From a virus: a stretch of 22,646 nucleotides of DNA. Positions 6,785 to 12,733 of the stretch are shown here, in pieces. The translations under genes and the position numbers were made by a program. The notes beneath the pieces are model-generated. The model was not told the DNA's origin and ran no database searches. It worked only from the letters and a program-made list of their open reading frames with translations. The stretch spans positions 1-22,646 of IMG/VR virus record IMGVR_UViG_3300009151_000427; one strand, written 5' to 3'. Position 1 is the stretch's first letter. Every line of letters begins with the position of its first letter.

Positions 6785-6966
6785 TAACCCTCCTGTGGGA
6801 TTGCTGTTCTGGTTAACACTTCTCTTGCTCTATAAACGCTGTCCTCTATCGAACACAACGGTGCTTCCAACGTCCACAGGCTACACAGGTTGTCCAGCGC
6901 CGTCCATAAATCGGCACGTTCATCTGCTAGCGCGTTCATTGCTTCCTCCCAATCGTGTGCTCTCAT
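6784..6966 (-). CDS. Small acidic helical protein (60 aa)
   Basis: 60 residues (MRAHDWEEAMNALADERADL...), with a Leu/Trp-rich centre (WTALDNLCSLWTLEAPLCS) and a C-terminal helix EDSVYRAREVLTR. The ATG follows GGAGGTGAGGGT and overlaps the upstream stop (ATGA). Two cysteines in the centre are not in a metal-binding spacing. Function unknown; supported by spacing and Shine-Dalgarno strength. Confidence 0.7.
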   Translation of the reverse strand: MRAHDWEEAMNALADERADLWTALDNLCSLWTLEAPLCSIEDSVYRAREVLTRTAIPQEG

Positions 6967-7142
6967 ACCCTCACCTCCGTTCGTTTAATTATCGGGCAGA
7001 AGCCTTCGTCCCACGGCATGACAAGGAATGGCAAGTCCTTCTCTGTCATGCTCTTGGCAAACTGCTTCGCGGCCTTCAATGTCCTGAAGGATTTAACTAC
7101 CGTCGCGGTGGACGGGTAACACACTTCAAATTTAACGCTCAT
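6963..7142 (-). CDS. Hypothetical protein (59 aa)
   Basis: 59 residues when started at the ATG at 7140-7142, which has the strong site AAAGGAGAGGAA directly upstream. Two longer in-frame starts (7200 and 7253) have no good site and would add an unusual N-terminus, so I reject them. The sequence (MSVKFEVCYPSTATVVKSF, then TLKAAKQFAKSM, then FLVMPWDEGFCPIIKR) has the strand-helix-strand order of small phage proteins that share the pattern VxxF.TLKAAKxFA, for which no function is known. Confidence 0.7.
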   Translation of the reverse strand: MSVKFEVCYPSTATVVKSFRTLKAAKQFAKSMTEKDLPFLVMPWDEGFCPIIKRTEVRV

Positions 7143-7328
7143 TTCCTCTCCTTTGATAAGCCCCATGCACCGTAGGGGAATTGGTTTTAGGTGCGCCATT
7201 TCGTGCTGCGAGTTCCTTACCGGCTCGATCTGGTCAAACACCGGCTCATTCACGCTAGATGCTTTCTTGCTGCATCAACTCGGTTTCGCTACCGTTCACG
7301 GGCTACCTGCCGTGACTCAGGCTTACGC

Positions 7329-7535
7329 TTACTTAGTTTTAGCAGTTACGTTAAGAAACTCGATGCTGGGGGTTACTTTGCACAACCCCGCGTATTCCAA
7401 CTCAACCTTGATCGAGTTGATGATCTTACCTGCTGAGTTGTTAAGTTCCTTGGCATCCGCGTGGCTGATCTCTTTCTTCTTCAGTTGATCAAAGATGGTG
7501 ATCAGTTCGTTTCTCAGTTCAACTATGTTCTTCAT
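7329..7535 (-). CDS. Hypothetical helical protein (68 aa)
   Basis: 68 residues, starting MKNIVELRNELITIFDQLKK. It is helical with regular Leu/Ile spacing in the first 50 residues (KKKEISHADAKELNNSAGKI), then VELEYAGLCKVTPSIEFLNV. This layout (ELRNEL...FDQLKxGxIxxxxAKELNNSAGKII) recurs in small phage proteins of unknown function. It resembles short coiled-coil regulators, but no DNA-binding motif is visible. GGAGAAAA precedes the ATG and the start overlaps the upstream stop (ATGA). A gap of about 185 bases with no gene follows to its left. Confidence 0.75.
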   Translation of the reverse strand: MKNIVELRNELITIFDQLKKKEISHADAKELNNSAGKIINSIKVELEYAGLCKVTPSIEFLNVTAKTK

Positions 7536-7900
7536 TTGCTTTTCTCCGATGTGATATGTTTTAGTTTAATTTGAAGCATTTTGGTTTCTACTAACAACTT
7601 CTTTATTTCTACATCTACTACACCTACAAACAGCTTCCTAACACGCGCTTTGGTTTTCTCCAGCTTTACTTTTTCTGGATAACGCTCTCGGTAACGTGCG
7701 TGGTAACGAGCAATCTTCGCTCGTAATTTCTCTGGGTATTTCAAGTAATACCGCTTCTTTTTTTCCTTTATACGCTCCGGATTTTTCTTTTTATACTCTT
7801 TTGCTTGCACGGCTATGCGCTCTGGATACTTCGCACGATACCGCGCTCGTTCTGCACGTTTCATCTTTAGCCTATGTTCCTCCTTCTCTTTGTCAGTCAC
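7532..7900 (-). CDS. Lys/Arg-rich protein with YPE(K/R) repeats
   Basis: 122 residues, GTG start at 7898-7900 chosen for the AGAGGAG site ten bases upstream, after the stop of the peptidase gene. Residues about 17-80 form roughly 12-residue repeats built on Y-x-x-K/R-Y/N-P-E-K/R-(I/L/V), for example RYRAKYPERI, KKKNPERIKEKKKRYY, LKYPEKLRAKIARYHARY and RERYPEKVKLEK. Such repeats are seen next to HNH nuclease domains in phage proteins, where they probably bind DNA, but no HNH domain is present here. It may be a stand-alone nucleic-acid-binding protein or the remnant of a homing nuclease. The C-terminal 40 residues are not repeated. Confidence 0.8.
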   Translation of the reverse strand: MTDKEKEEHRLKMKRAERARYRAKYPERIAVQAKEYKKKNPERIKEKKKRYYLKYPEKLRAKIARYHARYRERYPEKVKLEKTKARVRKLFVGVVDVEIKKLLVETKMLQIKLKHITSEKSK

Positions 7901-7912
7901 CCAATTCTCCTC

Positions 7913-8923
7913 TTAGTAATACTTCCAGTTGGTTAACGGTGCATCTTCTACTGTTGCGTCTTCATAATCCTTGTAAAAGGATTCCTCTGCCAGCCCCATC
8001 ACCAAGTCAGCGATGTCCTCTGGATGTGCGGCCTTGATGTATTTCACCAAGTCCCGATACCTCATGTCCAACACCTCTGTGGCACACGTAGGCTCTCCGT
8101 CCACACCACCGAACTGCTGCGCTTCGTAGTCCGTCACCTTCGGTGACCATCTGTTCCATGATGCGGCGGGGTCGCGCAGCACAGGCAGATCATCAACGCC
8201 CTTGCTGAACGCAGCTACCACCGCATCACGCAACTGCACCAAGTGCCACACGTCCAGCGTCTCTCCGGGCGTATGCTCGTTGTCATACCCTACACTGATG
8301 TTGGTGCATTCGGGAATGATGTGCGCGTAGTTGGCAGTATCCGTGAACACCCCGTTAGGACAGGGCTTGTAGTCCAACGCCAACGCATCAGCAAACGCCT
8401 GTGCAAACATAACAGACGCGGTCTCACCCGTAAACTGCTCAGTGATCACGTCACCAGTTCCACGACGATCAAACGCTATCGCCCACTTGAACGATTCCAA
8501 GAACGCCGTGTGTAGAACCGCGATAGCACCTGACCCAATGCCACCGCGCTCCTCACCCCGATGGAACAAGTATGTGCCGGGCACCTTAGCGTCGATCATC
8601 TCCAGCAGCATCCACACCCCTGCGCCATCGTCAGCACCCAGCGGCATAGTCTTGTCATCCTTGTAGATCATGCCGCACCCTTCGTCATACACGATGGTCT
8701 GCTTGACCGGTGCCGTTTGAATATGCACCGTATCTACGTGCGAACACCACAACACAGGTGCGTCCTTCACCTCACCTACCTGCACCTTGTATGCCATCAC
8801 CTCACCCAGATCGTCCTTGATCTCCTCGGGTTCATACGGACGGATGAAGCGTTCCACGAATTGTTTCTCACCCTCGCCGCCGTGTGGACGGCAGTAAGTC
8901 AGCATTGATTGCAAGCGTTTCAT
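7913..8923 (-). CDS. M20/M28-type zinc peptidase or hydrolase
   Basis: 336 residues. The start at 8921-8923 is preferred: AAGGAG lies seven bases before it, while the ATG two codons earlier is only one base from the site. The expected di-zinc ligands of M20/M28-clan peptidases are all visible: SHVDT with His62 and Asp64, LGADDGAG with Asp98/99, GEERG with catalytic Glu124 and Glu125, AFDRRG with Asp152, and a late His217 in DNEHTPGE. It is therefore likely to be active on a peptide or amide substrate in the cytoplasm; no signal peptide is seen. A peptidase of this class is unusual in a phage early region. The substrate cannot be read; a host peptide, murein fragment or amino-acid conjugate are options. 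Confidence 0.85.
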   Translation of the reverse strand: MKRLQSMLTYCRPHGGEGEKQFVERFIRPYEPEEIKDDLGEVMAYKVQVGEVKDAPVLWCSHVDTVHIQTAPVKQTIVYDEGCGMIYKDDKTMPLGADDGAGVWMLLEMIDAKVPGTYLFHRGEERGGIGSGAIAVLHTAFLESFKWAIAFDRRGTGDVITEQFTGETASVMFAQAFADALALDYKPCPNGVFTDTANYAHIIPECTNISVGYDNEHTPGETLDVWHLVQLRDAVVAAFSKGVDDLPVLRDPAASWNRWSPKVTDYEAQQFGGVDGEPTCATEVLDMRYRDLVKYIKAAHPEDIADLVMGLAEESFYKDYEDATVEDAPLTNWKYY

Positions 8924-8934
8924 ACTCATTCTCC

Positions 8935-10455
8935 TTAAGCTACTTGTTGTTGGGGCAGTGCGGGTGTCTGGTCGTTCTCGATGTCATCATCCTTGTGGAA
9001 GTAAACAGTCTTCAGCACTGCATCGTCCTCGTGTATGACGCGTCCGTCATGCGTAGTCACGGTGTCCCGTTTGGCAGCCCAGTTGTTACCGTCGCTGTCC
9101 TCAACTGCCAACTCGACAGCCTCATCCGTAAACACCATGCCTCTGCTTGTTGTCACCATGTCCTCGTCCTTATACCAATTGCCGTTGATCTCACACTGAT
9201 ACACCCCGTTGCTGTTGGCATACTCCTCAAGATACCAAGTGCCATTCGTCTCGCACTCCACGCAGTCATCTTCCTGCGCCAGCACATCATCCCCCCGCCG
9301 TCCGATTGCTTGCTGGTAGTTGCTGTCCGCGCAGCTTGAACACACATGGTAGTCATGCCGTTCGATGTAGACCGAGTCATCCTCGTCCATGCCATCCTCG
9401 CAGTCGTTACACCGCATCTCCGGCTCGTCGGACACATACCCGTTCTGCGTCTGCCCGTCCATGCCGCGTGACTGCACACGAAGGTAGCCCTTGCCCTCAA
9501 CGCGGACGTATTCCAAGTGTGGCCCGTTGCCATTCCCCGCGTCCAAGTAAGGACAGGTGTATTTGTTGTCACGCCCCTCGTAGTTATGCGCGTCCAGCAG
9601 CACACCCATCAACGAACCCGCCGTATACCCCGCCGCCTCCAGTGCCACACGTAGCTGGGTATGCTCAATGCAATCACTCGACGGATACACCCTGATGTAT
9701 TCCTTGATGTCCTCCCGCACGATGCAACGACTGATGATTTCTTTCTCCCTCATCATGTACGCCAGACGCAGGACAGACTTCTCGTGTGCATAGATATGCA
9801 CGTCCTCGCTCCCTTTCATGCAGGACTGCGGCCCCTCCGCATACACCCGCTGCCAGTCGCGCTTGTCGTCACTTGCTGCAAAGTGCAGTTCCGCGGGTTT
9901 GAACAAGGCCGCATACCGCTCGGCCCACAGCTTGATATCCCCCTCGGACAAGCGCCCCCCGAAGAACTTGGTCAGGTAGCGCCCCGGCTTCATCACCGTG
10001 AACCTGTCAGCGACCAGCTTTGAGGGTGACTCAGCAAAGGCTACGTTCCCCGCGTTAGCCGCTTCCCGTGGCATGTGCAGCGAGTGCAACCAATTCTCAG
10101 CACTCCGTTTGAACCAACCCTCACCTGCCCACGGCACCTGCTGCCAATGCTGTGCGCCAAAGCGGTCAGTGTCCCGTTGTATGGCAACACCAATATCCCC
10201 AAGCAGGGACACCAACAAGTCAACGATGCCAAACGGATGCCCATTCTTCCGCAGTATCTCCTCGTCAATGATGGTCTGCACCACGGCGGTGGCGTTCAGG
10301 GGCTTGGTCTTCATCACCCCCGTCTTGGCAATTGCCAAGCCCACCACCTTGCAGATGGCTCGACGCGTCGGGAGCAACTCATAACTCCACGCGCTGTGAC
10401 TCCAACTGCCGATGACGCTGCGTTTCGGTGCTACGTATCTCAGATGCTCTCTCAT
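8935..10455 (-). CDS. Large phage protein with Cys-rich C-terminal half
   Basis: 506 residues from the ATG at 10453-10455, with AGGAG seven bases upstream; a longer reading would run into the next gene. The N-terminal third is helical, followed by a segment (RVYAEGPQSCMKGSEDVHIY ... SRCIVRED) that I have seen in uncharacterised phage proteins. The C-terminal 190 residues are acidic with CNDC, CSSC and CVEC pairs spaced about 25-30 residues apart, then NGTWY and NGNWY segments, consistent with several zinc-binding knuckles. A role in binding nucleic acid or protein is possible. It sits in the leftward operon, six bases from the peptidase gene. Confidence 0.75.
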   Translation of the reverse strand: MREHLRYVAPKRSVIGSWSHSAWSYELLPTRRAICKVVGLAIAKTGVMKTKPLNATAVVQTIIDEEILRKNGHPFGIVDLLVSLLGDIGVAIQRDTDRFGAQHWQQVPWAGEGWFKRSAENWLHSLHMPREAANAGNVAFAESPSKLVADRFTVMKPGRYLTKFFGGRLSEGDIKLWAERYAALFKPAELHFAASDDKRDWQRVYAEGPQSCMKGSEDVHIYAHEKSVLRLAYMMREKEIISRCIVREDIKEYIRVYPSSDCIEHTQLRVALEAAGYTAGSLMGVLLDAHNYEGRDNKYTCPYLDAGNGNGPHLEYVRVEGKGYLRVQSRGMDGQTQNGYVSDEPEMRCNDCEDGMDEDDSVYIERHDYHVCSSCADSNYQQAIGRRGDDVLAQEDDCVECETNGTWYLEEYANSNGVYQCEINGNWYKDEDMVTTSRGMVFTDEAVELAVEDSDGNNWAAKRDTVTTHDGRVIHEDDAVLKTVYFHKDDDIENDQTPALPQQQVA

Positions 10456-10547
10456 TTTAAATCTCCTGTCATAAAGAACCACGTAATTAAACATCCAGTG
10501 AATACACCTATGGCCCACACAAATAACATCAAGTACTCGCTACTCAT
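10452..10547 (-). CDS. Tiny membrane protein (31 aa)
   Basis: A gene of only 31 codons between two longer genes. The start is preceded by GGAGGTGTGAG and its stop overlaps the next ATG (ATGA). The translation is MSSEYLMLFVWAIGVFTGCL then ITWFFMTGDLK: one hydrophobic span of about 20 residues between short polar ends. The exact packing against both neighbours and strong Shine-Dalgarno support a real gene. Function unknown; small phage proteins of this kind can modulate the host membrane. Confidence 0.65.
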   Translation of the reverse strand: MSSEYLMLFVWAIGVFTGCLITWFFMTGDLK

Positions 10548-10548
10548 C

Positions 10549-10893
10549 TCACACCTCCTCTACCGTGATGCAAAACCCACCGTAATACCCGTTATGCTCG
10601 TTGTGGTTCACCATCGTGAGCGCACCTTTGCTCGTCTGAATTTCAAGGAACTGCACCTCAACTCCATCTGCATCATCCATACCCGGCGCGTCCTTAACCT
10701 CCAGCCCAAAGAGTTTTGCCCCAACGAACGAATCCAACTCGTCGTCCGTGGTCATGTAACGTGTCTCGCAGCAGAACCGTGCGCTATCAGTTATGTAAAT
10801 CTCTGTCTTGTCCGTAAAGACAAAATGCAACCTGCTGTCGAGCAGCGTGACTCCCGCGATTTCTTTCCCTACCGATTTCGATATCTTGTCCAT
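10549..10893 (-). CDS. Conserved phage protein with CCE motif (DUF7448-like)
   Basis: 114 residues from the ATG at 10891-10893 (AGGAGGTGTGAG upstream). It begins MDKISKSVGKEIAGVTLLDS and is mainly beta: LHFVFTDKTEIYITD, then SARFCCETRYMTTDD, then ELDSFVGAKLFGLEVKD and VQFLEIQTSKGALTMVNHNE. The order GKxI..V....F.FTD...I.I.D...CCE and a late tract with HNEHNGYYGGF is a pattern of an uncharacterised phage family that I believe is DUF7448; I cannot verify the name. The gene precedes the tiny membrane protein by one base. Confidence 0.7.
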   Translation of the reverse strand: MDKISKSVGKEIAGVTLLDSRLHFVFTDKTEIYITDSARFCCETRYMTTDDELDSFVGAKLFGLEVKDAPGMDDADGVEVQFLEIQTSKGALTMVNHNEHNGYYGGFCITVEEV

Positions 10894-10894
10894 C

Positions 10895-11068
10895 TCACAC
10901 CTCCTGATAAAAGGTTTTGTAATACACACGGGAATACCGCTTGTCCGCACCTTCATCCGGAAACGCTTTACGCGCCTCCGCTTCTGCTTGCATCTTGGTG
11001 CCGTAATAGACACCACCGATACCCACCACGTAGTAAAGCTCTACTGCTTGCAAGTCATCACTGCTCAT
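10895..11068 (-). CDS. Hypothetical protein (57 aa)
   Basis: 57 residues. The start ATG at 11066-11068 overlaps the end of the upstream gene as ATGA, and the stop is one base before the next ATG. The translation begins MSSDDLQAVELYYVVGIGGV and continues YYGTKMQAEAEARKAFPDEG, ending SRVYYKTFYQEV. Tyrosines are abundant. The layout (strand, G-G-V-x-Y-G-T-K, helix, strand) suggests a compact fold of the small phage type. No function is known to me. Confidence 0.65.
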   Translation of the reverse strand: MSSDDLQAVELYYVVGIGGVYYGTKMQAEAEARKAFPDEGADKRYSRVYYKTFYQEV

Positions 11069-11298
11069 CTCACCAGCCCTCCCTTGTTATTAATACCCAC
11101 CAAGTCGTTCCTGTCGGTTGACAGGATGTAGTTGCTCTTGTGCATCGGCACGACGCACCACGTTGCTCGTGCTACCTTGCTTGCCTCCTCGCCACACCAC
11201 AGGCACAGCTTGTAGCCCAGTGCGTAGCGCCTCTCATGTATCTCTTCCCCGCAACTGCACATGGGTATGTAGCGCGGCTCGTCGTTGTCGTTAGGCAT
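11065..11298 (-). CDS. Small zinc-ribbon-like protein (77 aa)
   Basis: 77 residues with two cysteine pairs: MCSCGEEI at 13-20 and KLCLWCGEE near 31-38, a plausible four-cysteine zinc ribbon. A third part (ARATWCVVPMHKSNYIL...) continues with strand-like sequence. The ATG follows AGGAGAGACACC. Proteins of this form are common and uncharacterised in tailed phages; some bind RNA polymerase or DNA. This is a family-level guess. Confidence 0.7.
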   Translation of the reverse strand: MPNDNDEPRYIPMCSCGEEIHERRYALGYKLCLWCGEEASKVARATWCVVPMHKSNYILSTDRNDLVGINNKGGLVR

Positions 11299-11308
11299 GG
11301 TGTCTCTC

Positions 11309-11413
11309 CTATTTAGTCAGTCGGTCAAGCGCGGCTTGCAACGCCACTGCCATCTGCTCGTTCTTGTTGAGGACTGCGTATGCGATTGCTTCCTGCAATG
11401 TCTTGATGCTCAT
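11309..11413 (-). CDS. Tiny helical protein (34 aa), first gene of the leftward operon
   Basis: The first gene of the leftward series. The ATG at 11411-11413 follows TAGGAGATTCAA and the gene ends in TAG 10 bases before the next start. The translation is MSIKTLQEAIAYAVLNKNEQ then MAVALQAALDRLTK: one amphipathic helix or helix pair. It is short, but a clear ribosome-binding site, spacing and an upstream control region support it. The product could equally be a leader peptide for the genes to the left. Confidence 0.5.
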   Translation of the reverse strand: MSIKTLQEAIAYAVLNKNEQMAVALQAALDRLTK

Positions 11414-11441
11414 TTGAATCTCCTATAAAAAAGTCAGTGTA

Positions 11442-11470
11442 ATAAAAGCTATGCTGCGATGATGTTGCAA
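11442..11470 (-). promoter_or_regulatory. Candidate weak leftward promoter
   Basis: On the minus strand TTGCAA (11465-11470) and TTTTAT (11442-11447) are 17 bases apart, each four of six matches to the sigma70 consensus. It is about 30 bases upstream of the first leftward gene and 34 bases from a palindrome copy. It is weaker than the promoter at 12079-12107 and may be chance. Confidence 0.3.
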
Positions 11471-11504
11471 CCAAGTCGCAACCTGAGAGGCACAAAATAA
11501 AGGC

Positions 11505-11521
11505 GTCGGACATTGTCCGAC
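11505..11521. repeat. Palindrome copy 1 of control region
   Basis: GTCGGACATTGTCCGAC, with 8-bp arms around one base. As RNA it would form a seven-pair hairpin with a three-base loop. It lies about 90 bases before the first leftward gene. Confidence 0.9.
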
Positions 11522-11545
11522 AGTCGCCAGTTCTTATGCCCCGCA

Positions 11546-11562
11546 GGGTGCGACCTGCACCC
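11546..11562. other. Small hairpin in the leader region
   Basis: GGGTGC at 11546-11551 pairs with GCACCC at 11557-11562 around a five-base loop. No run of T follows on either strand, so it is not an obvious terminator. It may be part of a folded leader on the leftward transcript. Confidence 0.5.
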
Positions 11563-11597
11563 GTAATTGGTCGGTGTTGCTTAGTCGGTGTTTGTTT

Positions 11598-11690
11598 AGG
11601 CTCTGGCGTTTCTACCAGTGGGGGTTACCCAAGCTAGCCATGCAGGGATATCAAACGCGGGAGCCTGTCATGCTACACCGCGCAGAGCCT
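11598..11690. other. Stem-bracketed region, possible structured RNA
   Basis: AGGCTCTG (11598-11605) is the reverse complement of CAGAGCCT (11683-11690). Inside, GCGTTT (11606-11611) pairs with AAACGC (11653-11658), and GGG-TTA-CCC makes a small inner hairpin. This nesting suggests a folded RNA of about 93 nt on the leader of the leftward transcript. It does not fit a tRNA cloverleaf and I recognise no riboswitch class. Confidence 0.35.
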
Positions 11691-11736
11691 TGACCAACGA
11701 CTCTAAATTAGCTGATACCTACTGCACCTGATGACA

Positions 11737-11922
11737 TTACATACGATGACGGTTTACACACCACTTTTTATCCGCTTCGTTATAGGTCACGACTGTGCAG
11801 GGTGTCTCTTTGGCGGTTGCAGGGACATTTACACAACGAGCTACTATTTCCACGGCAGGGTCTGGATACGCGTAGGCTACACGCCCGGATGAATCACGCG
11901 CCCCACACCATATGTGTTGGCA
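11737..11922 (-). other. Open frame with no clear start, possible decayed gene
   Basis: 61 codons are open before TAA at 11737-11739, with a normal-looking translation (CGARDSSGRVAYAYPDPAVE, then ARCVNVPATAKETPCTVV, ending WCVNRHRM). There is no ATG; the only usual alternative is a GTG at 11851-11853 without a Shine-Dalgarno. It overlaps the end of the next reading frame upstream (11894-12058), one base shifted. It could be a gene remnant, a product of frameshifting from that frame, or chance. Confidence 0.25.
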
Positions 11923-12058
11923 TCAGGTAAAACTTCCAAATTGTAAAAAGAGCGTTGGGTTGGGGTCTTGCCCCAGAGTGCCTCTTGTTGCTGTCGGACA
12001 TTGTCCGACGCCCCTTGCACCCGCCCTGAATGTTCGCGGTATTCAGCTTGTTTTTCAT
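11894..12058 (-). CDS. Possible small leader ORF after the strong promoter (54 aa)
   Basis: ATG at 12056-12058, about 14 bases after the expected start of transcription from the promoter at 12079-12107. The translation begins MKNKLNTANIQGGCKGRRTM and ends FYLMPTHMVWGA. It contains a palindrome copy, so part of its sequence is fixed by that repeat. The site before the ATG (TAGGAA) is too close to be a good Shine-Dalgarno. All three frames are rather open here, so coding is uncertain. It may be a leader peptide or noncoding. Confidence 0.3.
   Translation of the reverse strand: MKNKLNTANIQGGCKGRRTMSDSNKRHSGARPQPNALFTIWKFYLMPTHMVWGA
11993..12009. repeat. Palindrome copy 2 of control region
   Basis: GTCGGACATTGTCCGAC. 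It lies about 60 bases downstream of the likely start of the strong leftward transcript, in the same orientation of the central base as copy 1. Confidence 0.9.
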
Positions 12059-12078
12059 TTCCTATTTACTACGCGCCC

Positions 12079-12107
12079 ATTATATCACGTCTAAAGTCAA
12101 ATGTCAA
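12079..12107 (-). promoter_or_regulatory. Consensus sigma70 promoter, leftward
   Basis: On the minus strand TTGACA (12102-12107), a 17-base spacer (12085-12101) and TATAAT (12079-12084): both hexamers are perfect. The transcript would start near 12072 and run left into the whole minus-strand gene block, with a leader of about 660 nt before the gene at 11309-11413. The -35 box and spacer overlap a 13-bp element (TAAAGTCAAATGT) repeated at 12352-12364, a likely operator. It suits an early promoter served by host RNA polymerase. Confidence 0.8.
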
Positions 12108-12364
12108 GTTTTTTACATATAGTAAATGGGGGAAAAGGTAATGAAATCAACTGTGTAACAAATGTGGCTAAAGGTAGTTGCGAGCCGCTACAAATGTTTC
12201 GGAATGGAATCATGGGGTTAGATGATATGTAGTCAATGTTACGTGTTTTCTGTTTTTGCGTAGCGGTGTTTTCGAAACCTTTTACTTTTAGAAATCATAG
12301 GAAATCATGAGCTTTAGGTGTTTTGTTACAATTTGTTACAATTGATGTGTATAAAGTCAAATGT
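12092..12364 (+). repeat. Pair of 13-bp direct repeats TAAAGTCAAATGT
   Basis: Perfect copies at 12092-12104 and 12352-12364. The first overlaps the -35 box and spacer of the consensus promoter; the second lies in an A/T-rich region between other repeats. A regulator binding both sites could loop the DNA. Confidence 0.75.
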
Positions 12365-12425
12365 AAAAGGGAAAATCTGCCGTAGCCGTATCTCGAAAAA
12401 AAACCTGTAACATTGACTACATATC
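12224..12425. repeat. 19-bp inverted repeat with a third partial copy nearby
   Basis: GATATGTAGTCAATGTTAC at 12224-12242 is perfectly inverted at 12407-12425. Thirteen of its bases (GATATGTAGTCAA) recur at 12544-12556, and a shorter TGTAGTCA occurs near 12430. The inverted reading contains TTGACT, so the elements could also hold -35 boxes. The arrangement is typical of operators or of origin iterons. Confidence 0.8.
12291..12341 (+). repeat. Short tandem repeats GAAATCAT and TTTGTTACAA
   Basis: GAAATCAT occurs twice 10 bases apart (12291 and 12301), and TTTGTTACAA twice in direct tandem (12322-12331 and 12332-12341). TTTGTTACA also occurs inverted at 12154-12162. A spacing of 10 bases puts the copies on the same face of the helix, as in iteron arrays. 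Confidence 0.6.
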
Positions 12426-12450
12426 TATTTGTAGTCATTTTTAGACCCCC

Positions 12451-12486
12451 TTTTATATATATATTATTTATTATTATTATTATATA
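12451..12486. other. 36-bp uninterrupted A/T tract
   Basis: Only A and T from 12451 to 12486, made of TA and TTA units, directly beside the repeats at 12407-12425. It should melt easily and is a candidate DNA-unwinding element of a replication origin, or an AT-rich regulatory spacer. Confidence 0.6.
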
Positions 12487-12579
12487 GATCAGTAAGTTAG
12501 CTACACTCGTGCCTCTACACCAACTGCCTCTTTTTTGTGCAAAGATATGTAGTCAACGTGCTGAAACATACCGTAACTT

Positions 12580-12593
12580 ATGATACATATCAT
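12580..12593. repeat. Small palindrome ATGATA-CA-TATCAT
   Basis: Perfect 6-bp arms around two bases, in the A/T-rich spacer left of the GC-rich part. It may be an operator half-pair; no promoter is evident next to it. Confidence 0.4.
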
Positions 12594-12642
12594 ATTTAAC
12601 ACTTCCAACATATTTCAGCCCCATTTCGGGGTGCTTGGTGCC

Positions 12643-12661
12643 TGTCGGACAATGTCCGACA
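12643..12661. repeat. Palindrome copy 3 of control region
   Basis: TGTCGGACAATGTCCGACA, 9-bp arms around one base. With its flank (GTGCTTGGTGCC upstream) it is repeated 72 bases to the right with few changes. Confidence 0.92.
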
Positions 12662-12714
12662 CCCTAGCCTCGCCAGTTCCCTGCGGCGCAGCCGGATACT
12701 GGGTGCTTCGTGCC

Positions 12715-12733
12715 TGTCGGACAATGTCCGACA
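12715..12733. repeat. Palindrome copy 4 of control region
   Basis: TGTCGGACAATGTCCGACA again, preceded by GTGCTTCGTGCC. About 34 bases including the flank match copy 3, so the two arose by duplication of a longer unit. Confidence 0.92.

Noticed and set aside
6963-7253. Longer start for the small protein at 6963-7142
   Set aside because: The earlier Met codons lack a ribosome-binding site, while 7142 has AAAGGAGAGGAA directly upstream.
10075-11121. Long plus-strand open frame (348 codons) opposite several minus genes
   Set aside because: Low-complexity His/Pro/Arg-rich translation, no Shine-Dalgarno, and it lies across four well-packed minus-strand genes.
11325-11513. Minus-strand frame of 62 codons ahead of the leftward genes
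   Set aside because: Out of frame with and overlapping the 34-residue gene, with its start inside the palindrome, no ribosome-binding site and unusual composition.
11560-11740. tRNA gene in the 1.5-kb gap
   Set aside because: The stems do not form a cloverleaf and there is no T-loop consensus.
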